A program made the translations under genes and the position numbers. The notes under the pieces are model-generated. The model saw only the letters and a program-made list of their open reading frames with translations, was not told the origin of the DNA and made no database searches. Of a stretch of DNA of 64,000 nucleotides, positions 25,501 to 37,805 are shown piece by piece (the first letter of the stretch is position 1; every line of letters begins with the position of its first letter). This stretch comes from Cryptomeria japonica. Taxonomy: Eukaryota; Streptophyta; Pinopsida; Cupressales; Cupressaceae. The stretch covers positions 469,390,008 to 469,454,007 of the forward strand of contig NC_081405.1 of NCBI RefSeq assembly GCF_030272615.1, written 5' to 3'.

Positions 25501-26600
25501 TCTACAGATCTCTACTCACTTATCCAGTCTGGCAAGAATTACCTCACATACATTCATTTGCCAACAATCTCAAATGAAAATCATCATCGACTTTATAGAC
25601 AACAATTAGGTTGGTGGCCAAAACCTAAAACCCTAAACATCTAGGTTAACAATATAGTCGGTCCAATCCTGACTGTTTAATCACATTACATAGAGTAAAA
25701 CAATCTTGAACAAATCTCAAGACATTATGCATCATCCATTCTTCACCACCTCTGGAAGCTGATAACTCATCACCTACTCTCCACCGTTTACTAAGATTTT
25801 GCACATTCTCGAGGTAGATAGAATCAATCTTCTCATGCAAGATTCTCAAGGAAAACCTTCACTGGCACAAGGCTGACATGGCAATGCAATCTAATCTTCA
25901 TTTCAATGCTAACTTATCACAGGATATCATTGGTCGAATCACACAGACTTGGAATGCATCAACTGGAAACCCTGAAGCTGAGACTACCAACTGGTAGTCA
26001 TATCAAGTGAAACCCCGATACAAACTTTGCATATACCGGTTCACTTTCCAGTTTACTTACTTCAACATACTGGTTCACACTTCATCATAGCGGTTCACTT
26101 GCCAGTTTACTTACTTCAACATACCAGTTCACACTTCATCATACCGGTTCACACTTCAGCATATTGACATCAATGAAAACATACATTATTATCATGTCAT
26201 CAAACTCTACACATATGCCAACAATCCACACAACATACTGGTGGCCTACACATACTTAACTTCCAATGTTGATGTGATTTTTGTAACATTCCCCCTCTTC
26301 ATCACAATCAACAACCCAACATCTTTCTCTCTTGTTGGTTGGCACCTAAGCACTAGCAACATGTCACTTACTGGTCTGCAATCCTTATGTCTTCAACACA
26401 AATTAATCACTAACTTGTGTACCGGTGATTTCAATGGCCATTATGCTAGATGACCTTCTCTTCCTTACCGGTGACCTACTATGCTAGTTGACATCAATGG
26501 AACCATTTATAGTATTCATCAATGACAACACTGCTCATAAATCTCCCATCCCTATTGCTATCCTATACTGGTTGACATCAATGACAACACAATGCCAACA
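22571..26600 (-). repeat. Element C 5' LTR, interrupted by solo LTR B
   Basis: Matches the 3' LTR from 22571 to about 24764, and again from about 26224 to 26600. The interruption is LTR B. Compared with the 3' copy, many differences are C/T or G/A at ACCGGT or CpG sites (for example AACCGGTTAA at 16564 versus AATTGGTTAA at 22651). Confidence 0.85.
24771..26223 (-). mobile_element. Solo LTR 'B' nested in element C 5' LTR
   Basis: Same family and orientation as LTR A. It is flanked by ATCCAC at 24765-24770 and 26224-26229. The uninterrupted version of the target site (ACATCCACACAACATAC) is visible in the other C LTR near 18678, which proves the insertion. Recombination between two LTRs presumably removed its interior. 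Confidence 0.85.
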
Positions 26601-26846
26601 ATATGTTCATATGGTTATTTCTATTTATGTACTTTATTTGATATTTACAATCTATGCATGTAATTCATTATGTAATTATGGAATTAGTGTAGTGTAATGT
26701 GTTGTTGTTATCTTTAAAAAAAAACTCTCTATTTTTCCTAGATTATGTGTTGGTTTCTTTAGGGTTTTGTGGTGGGTATTACAACATCTATAAGAATATT
26801 AAAATTATATTAGAATAATATATAACAAGAAGATCATCAGTTTTAG

Positions 26847-27043
26847 ATTGGCGATCTTGTACTTAAAGAGAATCAGAGGAATCAACAATATTATGAAAAT
26901 AAAGGAAATTTGGAGCCTAATTGGTTAGATCCTTACGTTATCAAACAAAGAATGGTTAAAGTTCATATCATTCAACCACTCCTGAAGGAGAACCTTTCAA
27001 TGAAACTCTCATTATCATCCACCTCAAAAGGTTATATGCCTAA
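26847..27043 (+). pseudogene. Ty3/gypsy integrase C-terminal relic
   Basis: The frame beginning IGDLVLKENQRNQQYYENKG and continuing to NWLDPYVIK corresponds to the C-terminal part of gypsy integrase (the usual G-D-L-V-L-K and F-x-x-N-W-x-G-P-Y pattern). A frameshift near 26950 moves the reading to STTPEGEPFNE and IHLKRLYA followed by TAA at 27041, the typical end. No other pol parts adjoin, since element C ends at 26600 just upstream. It is a short, old fragment. Confidence 0.65.
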
Positions 27044-27554
27044 ATTTGTCAAGTTATCCCACTTTTAAAAAATAAAAAATCCAAAAATAAAATAATAAAG
27101 AGAAATATTTTTTCCTATGGTGTCAACCACCTTTATTGGTACCTTGGATAAGTACATGTGGTTAAAACCCATTAACATTTACTATGTGTACTGCCCCTCC
27201 CTGATTCAATCCTTATGATGGTTTGTGATAAATATTCATGAATTTATTTACATTGATTTTCTCTTTGATGTTAGTGGATTCATTATGATTATCTTGATGA
27301 TATTGGTTTTATACTTTAGATTAGTTATTGATGATTAGCTTCATGAATATTTTCTAATCAAGAGGTATGATTCATGAATATTTCTTATGATGATTTATCT
27401 TTCATTAACCCTAATTCAAATTTTACACTAGATGAGAATGATGATGTTATTCATTATGTCCTTGTTGTGATGTCTTACTGTGTGTGTGGAAGGGACGATG
27501 TCATACCACTCATTGTGAGCAGGGTGTGACATTGTGATTATTTTTCCACTACTA
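27044..27554. other. Spacer, no gene seen
   Basis: About 500 bp of AT-rich DNA between the gypsy relic and element F. It could be the relic's 3' untranslated region or LTR; nothing decisive is visible. Confidence 0.5.
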
Positions 27555-28873
27555 TGTCTACCAAATATGTGTTGTCATTGATGTCAACATATTCCTCTGT
27601 GTGCTCCAGTGTTGCAGTTAGATTAAGTGAGTTGGTTTGGCCAGTGTGTTGTAGATGAGTTATTGTGGATTAAAGGGTTTTGTGATAAGTATCTCTACTT
27701 AATTCAACTATAGCTTCAGTGGTTTTCATGGTGATTTTATTGAGTAATGAGATTCGATATTGCGGTTGGTTTCTTAGCTTTTTGATGTTGATCAGTGTTC
27801 TGGATTTTGCTTCGCATTGCTCCGCATTGCAATATATTAGTTTGCAGATTTGGCAAAGTGTTTGGGACATTTTGGTGTGTCCTCAATTCAAATGGTTCAT
27901 GATTTGGAGGTCTGCAAGTGAATCTTTTAGGCTAACAGTCAGTTCAGTTAATGTTCTTGAAGTTCGATATGATATTAATGGAGATTCTAGTAAGTGGTGT
28001 TAGTGTGACTATTTTTGTGGTAATTCATGATGCTTGTGGATGTTTCTAGATCATGTCCTATTTGTGTTGGTGGTCTGCATTGATTGTTGTGCTAGTTATT
28101 GATGATTTTACTTGATTCGGTAATGTTCTTCATGGTCTTGGCCAGCATGATGATTGTAGCATATTGTGGATATTCAAGGCATAATTATTGGAGGTGTTTC
28201 ATGTTCAAGGTGTTGATTTAGGTCCATACTATGTCTTAGCCAACGTTGTTTTGGTTCACATGTAATGTTGTGGTGTGTATGGTTATATTTTTGTAATTTG
28301 TGATGTGTGTTGAGTCGACCTTGAAAGACAGGTTGATGATATATAAAAATAAATATAATACTCATGTGATAGAGTGATCTATGTGTGTGAATAATGCTTT
28401 GATCTTTCAAAAACAATGAATAAGTGTGAAGAAGTGCAGAGGAGAAAAATTATGTGTTATGCGCTTAACTAGAACCATAACTAGGCATGAGGAGATTCTA
28501 TTCTATTAGTTCATGATCTTTCGGATGTAATCTGAATGCTTTTGTAAGACATTAAGTCTTCCTAGGGTTGTAGCCCTTGTTGTTTATTGTTTCTGGGTAG
28601 TGAGATCTAGGTAGTGTGGCTGAATGCATGTGCATTCCCAATTGTAATATTTCATATACTTCTACCAATGTATCATCATATTGTGGGTAGGTTCCCACCG
28701 TGGTTTTTCTCTTGACTTGGTTTTCCACATCAAAAATCTTGGTGTTATGTGTGCTGTTGATTTATGCTTTCAATTTTAATTATCAAATCTGAAATTTTGT
28801 TTGAGTTAAGAAGAGATTTTGAGAAAACTGATTCACCCCACCTTCCTCTCAATTTTCTGCCTTTTTGCCAACA
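27555..28873 (+). repeat. Element F 5' LTR (left boundary approximate)
   Basis: Ends ...TTTTTGCCAACA directly before the primer site. It has the TTCACCCC...CTCTCA motif near 28835 and the TGGTTTTCCACAT block near 28720. The start TGTCTACC at 27555 is inferred from the terminal TG and position; no partner LTR is present to verify it. Confidence 0.6.
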
Positions 28874-28875
28874 AT

Positions 28876-28887
28876 TGGTATCAAATC
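28876..28887 (+). promoter_or_regulatory. Element F primer-binding site, decayed
   Basis: TGGTATCAAATC: the first eight bases match the tRNA-Met complement TGGTATCAGAGC, and the last four have drifted. Confidence 0.75.
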
Positions 28888-28928
28888 TAGTTCCTCTGAA
28901 GAATCTTGATCGCTTGAGGTGATCCGTG

Positions 28929-30507
28929 ATGACAACTTATAGGAAGGATAGTCTGAGATTTGATGGAACAAACTACACTTTTTGGAAAATCCAGACGGAG
29001 TGTCACTTGAGATGAATTGGTGAAGATTACTAGAAGATTACTAAAAATGTGTATAACATTCCTCAAAATGGTCCTACAACTCTGGATGAGATAAATGAAG
29101 TTGAATACAATATTAGAGCTAAGGAAGCATTGTTGAGTGCCTTGACTAATTCTAAAAAGATAAATGTGATGGATTTGCAGATTACTCATGTGATCTGGAA
29201 GAAGTTGGAAACTTAATATGAAGGTGACAGTCATGTGAAGATTGCCAAGTTGTAGAGCTTGAAGGGAAAGTATGAGTTGTTGAAGATGAGCGAAGATGAG
29301 AACATTACTTCTTTTATGTAGAAAGTGAATGATCTTGTGTGAACTATCAGATGTACCAGTGGAGTATTGGAAAAATCAGAGATTGTTACTAAAGTGTTGA
29401 GATCCTTGCCTTCTTCTTCCAAGCACAAGGTTATTGTTATTTAGGATATCTAGTTCGTGACTAATGTGACTAGATACATGTTGATTGGCAAGCTTACTGC
29501 CTTTGAATTGAGTGAGTTTGGTGACTCTCCTCCTAAGTTTGAATTTGCATTCAAAGCTACTATTTATAGAAAGTAGAGATATGATTTGAGAGAAAGTTCT
29601 TAAAGAAGGGTATCTAGATATGAGAAGGAGATGGAAGAAGAAGAAAAAGAACTTGAGGAGCTCCAAGCCTTGATTACCAGGAGATTGCCTAAAGGAGTCG
29701 ATAAGTATGAAGGAAAATTGCTTCTTAAATATTTTTCATGTAATTAAATAGGACATTTTGCTTCAAGGTTTCCGAAAAGAGTTCCTAGGAAGAAATACAA
29801 GCCTAAATTTTAGAACAAATATTATTATGTTGTTGATGAAGGTATGACAGATGATGATTCTGAGAAAGGACATTTAGGTGATGATGAATGGGTATTTATT
29901 GCTATCAAGGAAGATGATCTAGTGCCTACTGACTCTGCTAGATACATTAATGAGGAGAAAGATTTGGCTACTAAAGTTGAAGAGAAATATGGATGGGTTA
30001 TTGATAGTGGTTGCTCTCATCATATGCCAACTGATAAGAGTAAGTTTGTGAGCATGGAAAAGTAGGATGGTGGTATAGTAAGATTTGGTGATGACAAAGC
30101 TGGTATAGTCCATGGTAGAGGTTTCGATTCTCTTGATGGTAAGCACAATACTAATGATGTCTTGTATGTAGATGGTCTAAAGAATAATCTTTTGAGTGTT
30201 GGATAGATGGTTGACAAGGGATATGATTTTCAATTCAAGAATGACAAGTGTATAATGTTAAGTGGTTTCAGAATTGAGATTGCATCAGGGACAAAGACTA
30301 AAGGTAATATCTTTCACTTGAATGCTGGTGGTAAAAGTTGTTTGATTGCTCATATTGATGAAAGTTGGTTATGGCATAAGAGGATGTGTCATGTAAATTT
30401 TGATTGCATGGTTAAGATAAGTTCTACTCAAGCAGTAAGAGATCTTCCAAAGTTGGTAAAAACTACTAATCCATTAAGCAAGGAATGTCAATTAGGGAAG
30501 AATACAA
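28929..30507 (+). pseudogene. gag: Element F gag, protease and pre-integrase, broken
   Basis: From ATG 28929: FDGTNYTFWKIQTECHL (gag N-terminus), KAKEALL-like and VIWKKLET (UBN2-type region), then a Lys/Glu-rich linker. The knuckle reads YFSCNxIGHFASRF with its first and last Cys changed (to Tyr and Phe), followed by the protease WVIDSGCSHHM with an intact D-S-G. The pre-integrase block has ESWLWHKRMCHVN and ends KECQLGKNT at the G insertion. About a dozen in-frame stops (mostly TAG) interrupt it. It is the left half of a pol cut by G. Confidence 0.8.
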
Positions 30508-31930
30508 TGTTGGAATTTGCATGAAGATTGCATTAATGATATGTTATGTTATCATTGATGTCAATTATTTGATAATGATATTGCTGATATTGTTGATATT
30601 CTCTTGTAACCGGTAGGAAGGGATTTGTGAAGGACATTGTAAACCGGTATGTAAGTTTGTGAGTTGAACCGGTAACTAGTGTAAAAGGTTAAACCCTATC
30701 TATGTAATGTAACCGGTAAACCCTACCAGTTGTTTTTGTTAAACCCCAACCGATTAAAGTTGTTGAATTGGTTATGTTTGTTTACGATCTGATGTTGAGC
30801 GGTAATGATGGTGACACGTATGGTCATTGTATGAAGACAAGTTCAAAATGTTTTTGGCCCGTTTGTTTGTCCAAGGAATGAGCAAAATGTATTGCATCTA
30901 ATACAAAGCGCCTGATGAGTTGCTGAGCTCGTTGAAGCGGTAATCAAGGAGTGGTTGAGGTTTTATTAATTGATGTGTAGAGATTGCTATGAAATCTAAC
31001 GGTCATACTTGTACCGAATTGTTTGTAATCTCGATGAGAGAATTAGGTTTTTGTTGTTTTACCAACCTAATTGATTTTTATTTAAGGTTGATGAAGTTGT
31101 TTTGTTGAGTGTTGGCAAGAGTTGGCAGAAATTAATTGAGTGTGTGGTTGCCAAACTGAATAATGAGTTTGCAGTTTGAATAAAAGTAGATAGGAGCTTA
31201 AAAGGATTTTATCAAGCACATGTAGTGCTATTTAGACAAATGAAGTAAACTCCTATTGTTCTCTAACAATTATAGTAGAATTGAAATCCCCTAACCGGGT
31301 AAGATCTAACAAGCTTGGTTACTTATTAAATCCTCTAACAAGGTGATCCATTAGATTGGATTTTAAAATCCTCTACCGAGGTTACTCCTTACAGGGTATT
31401 TGCTTCTAACAAGGCATTTGTAGTCAATCCCTTGACTGGGTGATTGCTAACAAGATCAGATCTTAACAGGACTTTTGTAAAAGCTTTAACAGGCTTGCCT
31501 CCTAACATGGTGAACTTTAGAAGAGTTCAGATATTATCTTGTGAGTCCCATCTCACTGTAGTTTTTACCTATTTGGGTTTCCATGTCAAAAATACTTGTG
31601 TCATGTGGTGAATTTTTTTTGTGGTTATGATATTATGGTTGATTTGATTAACTACTTAACTATTCTAATAAGGCATGATAACTAGAAGTATTGAGAAATA
31701 GAATATGTTGACATATGATAAATCATTTGGATGTTTACAAGTTTAATGTTGTTTACTATTAAGTTGTTGTAACAGTCAACCGGATTTTCTTATGAGTATT
31801 TACAATGGTATTTCATTTGATAAGTTTTCTTTGTCATTGAGGTTAGGAAGTTTGTATCCATTTTTCTATTTACTAATTCACCCCCCCTCTTAGTAATCTA
31901 TCGGATATTTAATATTTCATCATAACATCA
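30508..31930 (+). repeat. Element G 5' LTR
   Basis: Starts TGTTGGAATTTGCATGAAG and ends ATCATAACATCA, followed by the primer site. It holds repeated ACCGGT sites (30609, 30643 and others), the CTAACAAGG/CTCTAACAAG repeats around 31300-31500, and the TTCACCCCCCCTCTTAGTA motif near 31876. Confidence 0.95.
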
Positions 31931-31932
31931 AT

Positions 31933-31944
31933 TGGTATCAGAGC
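31933..31944 (+). promoter_or_regulatory. Element G primer-binding site (tRNA-Met)
   Basis: Perfect TGGTATCAGAGC two bases after the LTR end. Confidence 0.95.
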
Positions 31945-32000
31945 CTCTCAGGTCCTCTAAGGTCTAAGCCTAACAACTTGAGGAAAAGATCTGCTAGATC

Positions 32001-32941
32001 ATGATGAAGAAGGAAGGTTCAAAGTTCAACAGAGAAAACTATAGGATATGGATCGACAAAATGAAAATTTACATCTAGAGTCTGGAAAGTTAGTATTGGG
32101 ATCATGTAGATACTAAGTATATTGCACCTACTGGGATTCTGATTGATGATCAGAAAAAATAACAACAAGAAAATCATCAAGCATTGGAGGCTATTATCAG
32201 TTCCTTGTCTGATGTTGAATATGTAGATATTCATGGTCTTGAAACTATATATGAGTTATGGAAAAAACTTGAAGAGATTTATAGCGGTGATGAACATGTC
32301 AAGATTCCTAAAGAGGAGAGTCTAAGAGGAAAGTTTGATGACATGAGAATGACTGAAGGTGAGAATATCTAGCAATATGGCCAAAGGATAAAAGAGATAG
32401 TCGGTGAAATTAAGAGTGGAAGAGGGAAAGTGGAAGATGCCACAGTGATCAGTAAGGTACTGAGAACCCTACTACCAATCTATGCTATCTGAGTTGCACT
32501 ATTCAGGAGCTGAAGTCCATTGACAAAACTAAGGTAACTCTTAACTCCATCATTGGTAAGATTACTTCTTTTGAATTAAACAGTTATGATCGTAGTGCAT
32601 AAAAATCTGAGTCTGCATTTAGTGCCTATGTTTCTAACCCATTTGTGAGAAAAAGTAGAGATACTAGTCATGGTTATGAATCTAGATCTAGCAGAGATGT
32701 TGATGATGAAGACAGTTTAGTGGAGCTTGAAGCATTGTTGGCAAAATGGTTTCCTAGAGGTACTGGTAAATATAGAGGTAAATTACCTTTAAAATGTTTT
32801 GCATGCAACAAGATTGCTCACATAGTGGCTAATTGTCCTAATAGTGAAAATGAACACAAGAGAGATACATTCAAGAAGTATAAGGGAAAAGGAAAGAGAG
32901 ATTGTCTTATTGCTATTGATAGTAATATCACTGATGAATAA
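32001..32941 (+). pseudogene. gag: Element G gag, broken
   Basis: ATG at 32001 opens FNRENYRIWIDKMKIYI (gag N-terminal W-x-x-K-M-x pattern). It continues through LETIYELWKKLEEIYSGDEH and IKEIVGEIKSG, shifts frame near 32490, then reads ELEALLAKWFPRGTGKYRG and the intact zinc knuckle CFACNKIAHIVANC. In-frame stops include TAG codons near 32072 and 32370. It ends at TAA 32939. Of the gags here it keeps the best knuckle. Confidence 0.8.
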
Positions 32942-35900
32942 TCTGATGGTGATGCTAGTGAAGATATTGTGTTTGTATCTATTAAGGAAGAGATATTAGA
33001 CCAAAAGGAATTAGTATCCAGGATGGATAGCTCTGATGATTGGATCATTGATAATGGTTGTTCACATCATATGACTAGTGATCGGAGCAAATTTCTTTCC
33101 TTGAAGGAATTTGATGATGGTGTTGTTAGATTTGGCAATGACTCACCTTGGATGGTTAAAGGTAAAGGAATTATTTCTCTTAATGGGAAAAGTAGTGCAA
33201 ATAATGTCTACTGGGTTGAAGGACTAAAGAACAATATTTTGAGTGTGGCAGAACTCAATGACAAAGGATACCCACTGGAGTTTAAAAATGGTATGTGCAA
33301 AATCTTTGACAACAAAGGTGAATTGATTGCCACTGGGAAACAAACTAAAGGTAACCTGTTTCACCTTAATTCTAAAATTAGCAACTGTTTTATTGCAAAA
33401 ATAGATGATAGTTGGCTTTGGCATAGGAGATTTTGTCATATAACTTTGATAACATTATTAAAGTGAATAAGTCCAAGATATTGAGTGGTTTGCCTCAGTT
33501 AGACAAACCAGTTAATGCTCTTTGCAAAGAATGTCAGTTAGGAAAGATGACTTCTTCAAATTTCAAAAGAAAATCCTTTTTAGTGGAGCACTTGTTAGAT
33601 TTGAATCATACAAATCTTTGTGGACCAATAAGAACAAAAAGCATTCAAGGTGATAGATATTTCATGATTCTCAAGGATGATGTGGGTCACATTCTTATAA
33701 GATATGACTGAAACTTTTGGTAAGTTCAAGGCATTCAGGACCTTAGCTAAGAAAGAGAGCAGTAAAAAGATAAAATGTCTAAGGACAGATCAAGATGGTG
33801 AATTTACTTCTGAAGAAATTACTAGGTATTGTGAAGAGAATGGTATCAAATGGCAGCTTTTTGCACCAAGGACACCACAACAAAATGGTATCCTAGAAAG
33901 AAACAAATAGTCAATTGTTGAAGCTGCTAGGATAATGTTGATACAAGGAGGTGTAGCAAAAACCTTTTGGAGAGAAGTTGTTAGCATAGCTATCTACACA
34001 ATGAACTAGGTTATGATAAAGAGAGGTAAGGAAAAGACTCCTTATGAATATTGGTATGGAAGATCACCTGTTATTAGCTATTTTAAGATATTTGGAAGCA
34101 AATGTTTTATTAAGTGAGGTGATTACATTAGCAAATTTGAGGCTATAAGTGATGAAGGTATATTTGTTGGCTATTCCACCAAGAGTAAGGCCTACAAATG
34201 TTTTAACAACCGGACACAAAAAATTGTTAAGAGTGTTGATGTTCGAGTGGATGAATTTCTTGAAGTCTCAGAAGGAACTGGTTCAGAGAAAAAGGATGAA
34301 GATCCTTGCATTTTGTTTTTGGAACCAGATACTGTGAAATCTGAAACCGGCAAAGCAAATTCTGATGCACTTGTTCAATCAAAACAAATAAGTTCAGAAG
34401 AAGAAGATGATAATGAAAAAGATGAACCTAAAGGTAATGATCATGTTATTCCTAGATATGTGAGTCTGAATCACAATCCTAAACAAATTATTGGAGATAA
34501 GGATGCTGGAGTACTAACCATAAGAATAATCAGAGAGAATTATTTCATGATCTCCACCATTGAACCAAGGACTGCTAAGGAGACATTTGATGATGATTAT
34601 TGGGTTAAAGCTATGAAGGAGGAATTGAGTAAAATTGAGAAGAACAACACTTGGACCCTAGTACCTCGATCGGTAAATAAGAATGTTATAGGTACTAAAT
34701 AGGTATATAGGAACAAGTTGAATGAAGATGGTGTTGTGTGTTGTAGTTCATAACAAGGAAAGATTGGTTTGCATGGATTATGCACAAGAAGAAGGAGAAG
34801 ATTATGGCAAAAATTTTGCAACAGTAGCAAGATTGGAAGGTGTCAGAACTTTACTTGCATTTGCAGCCCATAAGAAGTTCAAGGTATATCAGATGGATGT
34901 TAAGTTTGCATTTTTGAATGGGATATTGGAAGAATAAATATACATAGAGTAGCCAGATGGTTATGCTTTGACTGATAAGAAAGACATGGTATGCATATTG
35001 TATAAGGATTTATATGGATTAAAGAAAGCACCCAGAGCATGGTATGAAAGGCTTCATACACATTTGATGAAGATAGGCTTTCTGAGAACCAATGATGATA
35101 GTAACATATATCTCAAGTTCGAAGGAGATGAAATACTGGTCAGTGAAGTATTTTTTGATGATATCATATTTGGAGGTAATGATGTCATGAGCAATGGTTT
35201 TGCAGATGAAATGAAAAATGAGTTTGAAATGTCTTTAGTAGGGGAAATAAAAAATTTCATAGGCTTGCAGATACAACAAATGAAGAATGGTATTTTCATT
35301 ACATGGTCTAAGTATGTGAAAGAGGTTTTGAAGACATTTGGCATGAGTGACTATAAACCAGTTGGGAGACCAATGGTTATAGGTTGCAAGTTATCTAAGG
35401 AAGATAAATCTAAGTCTGTTGATGAGAAGGAATATAGGTCAATGATTGGCAAATTGCACTATGTTGTTCATAATAGACCAAACATAGCCCATGCGGTTGG
35501 CATAGTTGCTAGATTCTAGAAGAATCCTAAGGAAACAAGTTTGATAGCAACCAAGTTAATTTTTAGATACCTGAAAGGTATTATTGACTATGGATTATGG
35601 TATCCCTATTGAGGAAACTTTGATTTGAACTTATACACAAATGTTGATTGGGCAGGGAATGTTGATGACTGGAAAAGAACAACCGATGGAGCATTTTTTA
35701 TTGGAGGAAGGCTTGTTTCATGGAGTAGTAAAAAGCAGAGTTGTACTTAACAATCTACTCCTGAAGCTGAGTATGTTGCATCTTATATGAATTGCACATA
35801 GGCTATTCAGATGAGGCACATTTTGGAAGGTTTTAAGATGAAGATTTCAGAACCTATAAAGATTTTATGTGCCATAAATATTTCCAAAAATACATTTTTG

Positions 35901-36092
35901 CACACACAAACCAAGCACATTGAATTGAAGTATCATTTCTTGAGGGAAAAAGTGCAGAGCAAAGATGTTATCTTAGAGCATGTTTCTACGAAGGAGCAAC
36001 TTGCAGATATTTTTACCAAACCTCTACCTAAGACTACATTTGAGTATCTTAGAACTCAACTATGGGTTGTACCCCTTCATGAGGTTAGTTGA
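32942..36092 (+). pseudogene. pol: Element G pol: protease, integrase, RT, RNase H (broken)
   Basis: Protease WIIDNGCSHHM (D-N-G replaces D-S-G). Pre-integrase WLWHRRFCH and CKECQLGKM. The integrase core begins HTNLCGP, where the catalytic Asp of HTDLCGP is Asn, and continues to LRTDQDGEF and APRTPQQNGILER. RT has [37 protein letters not shown] and VFFDDIIFGG (the usual Val is Phe, both Asp kept). RNase H shows LNLYTNVDWAG and TPEAEYVA; the end reads DIFTKPLPKTTFEYLR. At least two frameshifts (near 33450 and 34735) and about ten stops inactivate it. The TGA/TAG after VVPLHEVS ends pol at 36092. Confidence 0.85.
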
Positions 36093-36421
36093 GTATGATG
36101 TTGATTGCATCAATCCCTAAACTATTTGTAGAATTTTACAAGGATTGGTGTAGTAGTGGATGTATTCCACAGGGGGAGCATCAAGTTGCAGTATGTTGTT
36201 GATGCACAGTGAAATTTGACATTACATGTTTTACTTTCAATTTGGCATTACTGTCAAAGGGGGAGAAGAATTATGTGATTATGGGAAGGAAAACCAGTGA
36301 CAAACTAAAGACAGAGAGAGCATGTGAATACTTGGTAATGTAAACCAGGATTCCTATTCACAATCACAGCAGCAATCATCATGTTGAAATTTGTATTGCC
36401 ATCAATGCCAAAGAGGGAGAT
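36093..36421 (+). promoter_or_regulatory. Element G 3' untranslated segment with two purine tracts
   Basis: The polypurine tract AAAGAGGGAGAT (36410-36421) abuts the 3' LTR. An upstream AGGGGGAGCA (36171-36180) and a CAAAGGGGGAGAAG block near 36256 may be secondary tracts. Similar spacing is seen in D. Confidence 0.75.
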
Positions 36422-37805
36422 TGTTGGCAATTGCATGAAGATTGCATTAATGATATGTTATGTTATCATTGATGTCAATTATCTTATAATGATATTGCTG
36501 ATATTGTTGATATTGTCTTGTAACTGGTAGGAAGAGCTTTGTGAAGGACATTGTAAACCGGTATGTAAGTTTCTGAGTTGAACCGGTGTAAAAGGTTAAA
36601 CCCTATCTATGTATTGTAACTGGTAAACCCTATAAGTTGTTTTTGTTAAACCCTAATCGATTAAAGTTCTTGAATTGGTTATATTAGTTTATGATCTGAT
36701 GTTGAGCAGTAATGATGGTTTCATGTATGGTCATTGTATGAAGACAAGTTCAAAATGTTTTTGGCATGTTTGTTTGTCTAGAGAATGAGAAAAATGTATT
36801 GCATCTAATGCAAAGCATGTGATGAGTTACTGAGCTTGATGAAGCAGTAATCAAGAAGCGGTTGAGGTTTTCTTAATTGATGTGAAGAGATTGCTATGAA
36901 ATCCAATAGTCATACTTGTACCGACTTGTTTGTAATCTCAATGAGAGAATTAGGTTTTTGTTGTGTCATCGACCTAATTAATTTGTATTTAAGGTCGATG
37001 AAGTTGTTTTGTTGAGTGTTAGCAAGAGTTGGTAGAAATCAGTTGAGTGTGTGGTTGCCAATCTAGATAATGAGTCTGCAGTTTGAATAAAGGCAGATAG
37101 GAGCTTAAAAGGATCTAATCAAGCAAGTGTAGTGCTATTCAAATAGATCAAACAAACTCCTATTGTTCTCTAACAATTACAGTAGAATTGAAATCCCCTA
37201 ACCGGGTAAGCTCTAACAAGGTGATCCATTAGATTGGATTTTCAAATCCTCTACTGAGGTTACTCCTTACAGGGTATTTTCTTCTAACAAGGCATTTGTA
37301 GTCAATCTGTTAACCGGGTGATTCCTAACAGGATCAGTTCTTAACATGACTTTTGTAAAAGCTTTAACAGGCTTGGCTCCTAATGGTGAAAAATTCAAAA
37401 GAGTTCAAATATTATCTGGTGAGTCCTATCTCACTGTGGTCTTTACCTATTTGGGTTTCCACGTCAAAAATACTTGTGTCATGTGGTGAATGTTTTTGTG
37501 GTTATGATCTTATGGTTGATTTGATTAACTACTTAACTATTCTGATAAGGAATGGTAACCAAAAGCATTGAGAAATGGAATTTGTTGACATATGATAAAG
37601 CATTTTGATGTTTACAAGTTTAATGTTCTTTACTGTTAAGTTGTTGTAACAGTCAACCGGATTTTGTTGAGTATTTACAGTGGTATTTCATTGAATAAGT
37701 TTACTTTGTGATTGAGATTGGAAAGTTTGTATCAATTTTTCTATTTAGTGATTCACCCCCCCCCAAAGTAATCTACTAGATACTTATTCTTTCATCATAC
37801 CATTA
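36422..37805 (+). repeat. Element G 3' LTR
   Basis: Starts TGTTGGCAATTGCATGAAG and ends CATCATACCATTA, followed by TSD TACAA. It differs from the 5' LTR by many transitions; for example ACCGGT at 30609 is ACTGGT at 36523. Confidence 0.95.

Larger units (their letters stand above)
16485..26600 (-). mobile_element. Element C: non-autonomous gag-only copia-type element with long LTRs
   Basis: Minus-strand element with LTRs at 16485-19055 (3') and 22571-26600 (5', enlarged by nested LTR B). After removing B and its duplicated site the LTRs are about 2.57 kb each. Flanks are CTATG (16480-16484) and ATATG (26601-26605), a 4-of-5 match consistent with an aged TSD. A tRNA-Met primer site adjoins the 5' LTR and a polypurine tract adjoins the 3' LTR. 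The 3.5 kb interior encodes only a gag-like protein; I see no protease, integrase or RT. It must have used enzymes in trans. Confidence 0.85.
30508..37805 (+). mobile_element. Element G: structurally complete copia element with TSD tacaa
   Basis: LTRs at 30508-31930 and 36422-37805, perfect TSD TACAA at 30503-30507 and 37806-37810, primer site next to the 5' LTR and polypurine tract next to the 3' LTR. The interior has gag, protease, integrase, RT and RNase H in copia order. The LTRs differ by about 15 positions plus a small indel in the first ~220 nt by eye, so the insertion is not recent. The coding region has many stops and is not autonomous. It sits inside element F. Confidence 0.95.

Noticed and set aside
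11956-26223. LTRs A and B as the two ends of one 14-kb element
   Set aside because: Each has its own TSD, B sits in C's LTR, and C with its own ends lies between.
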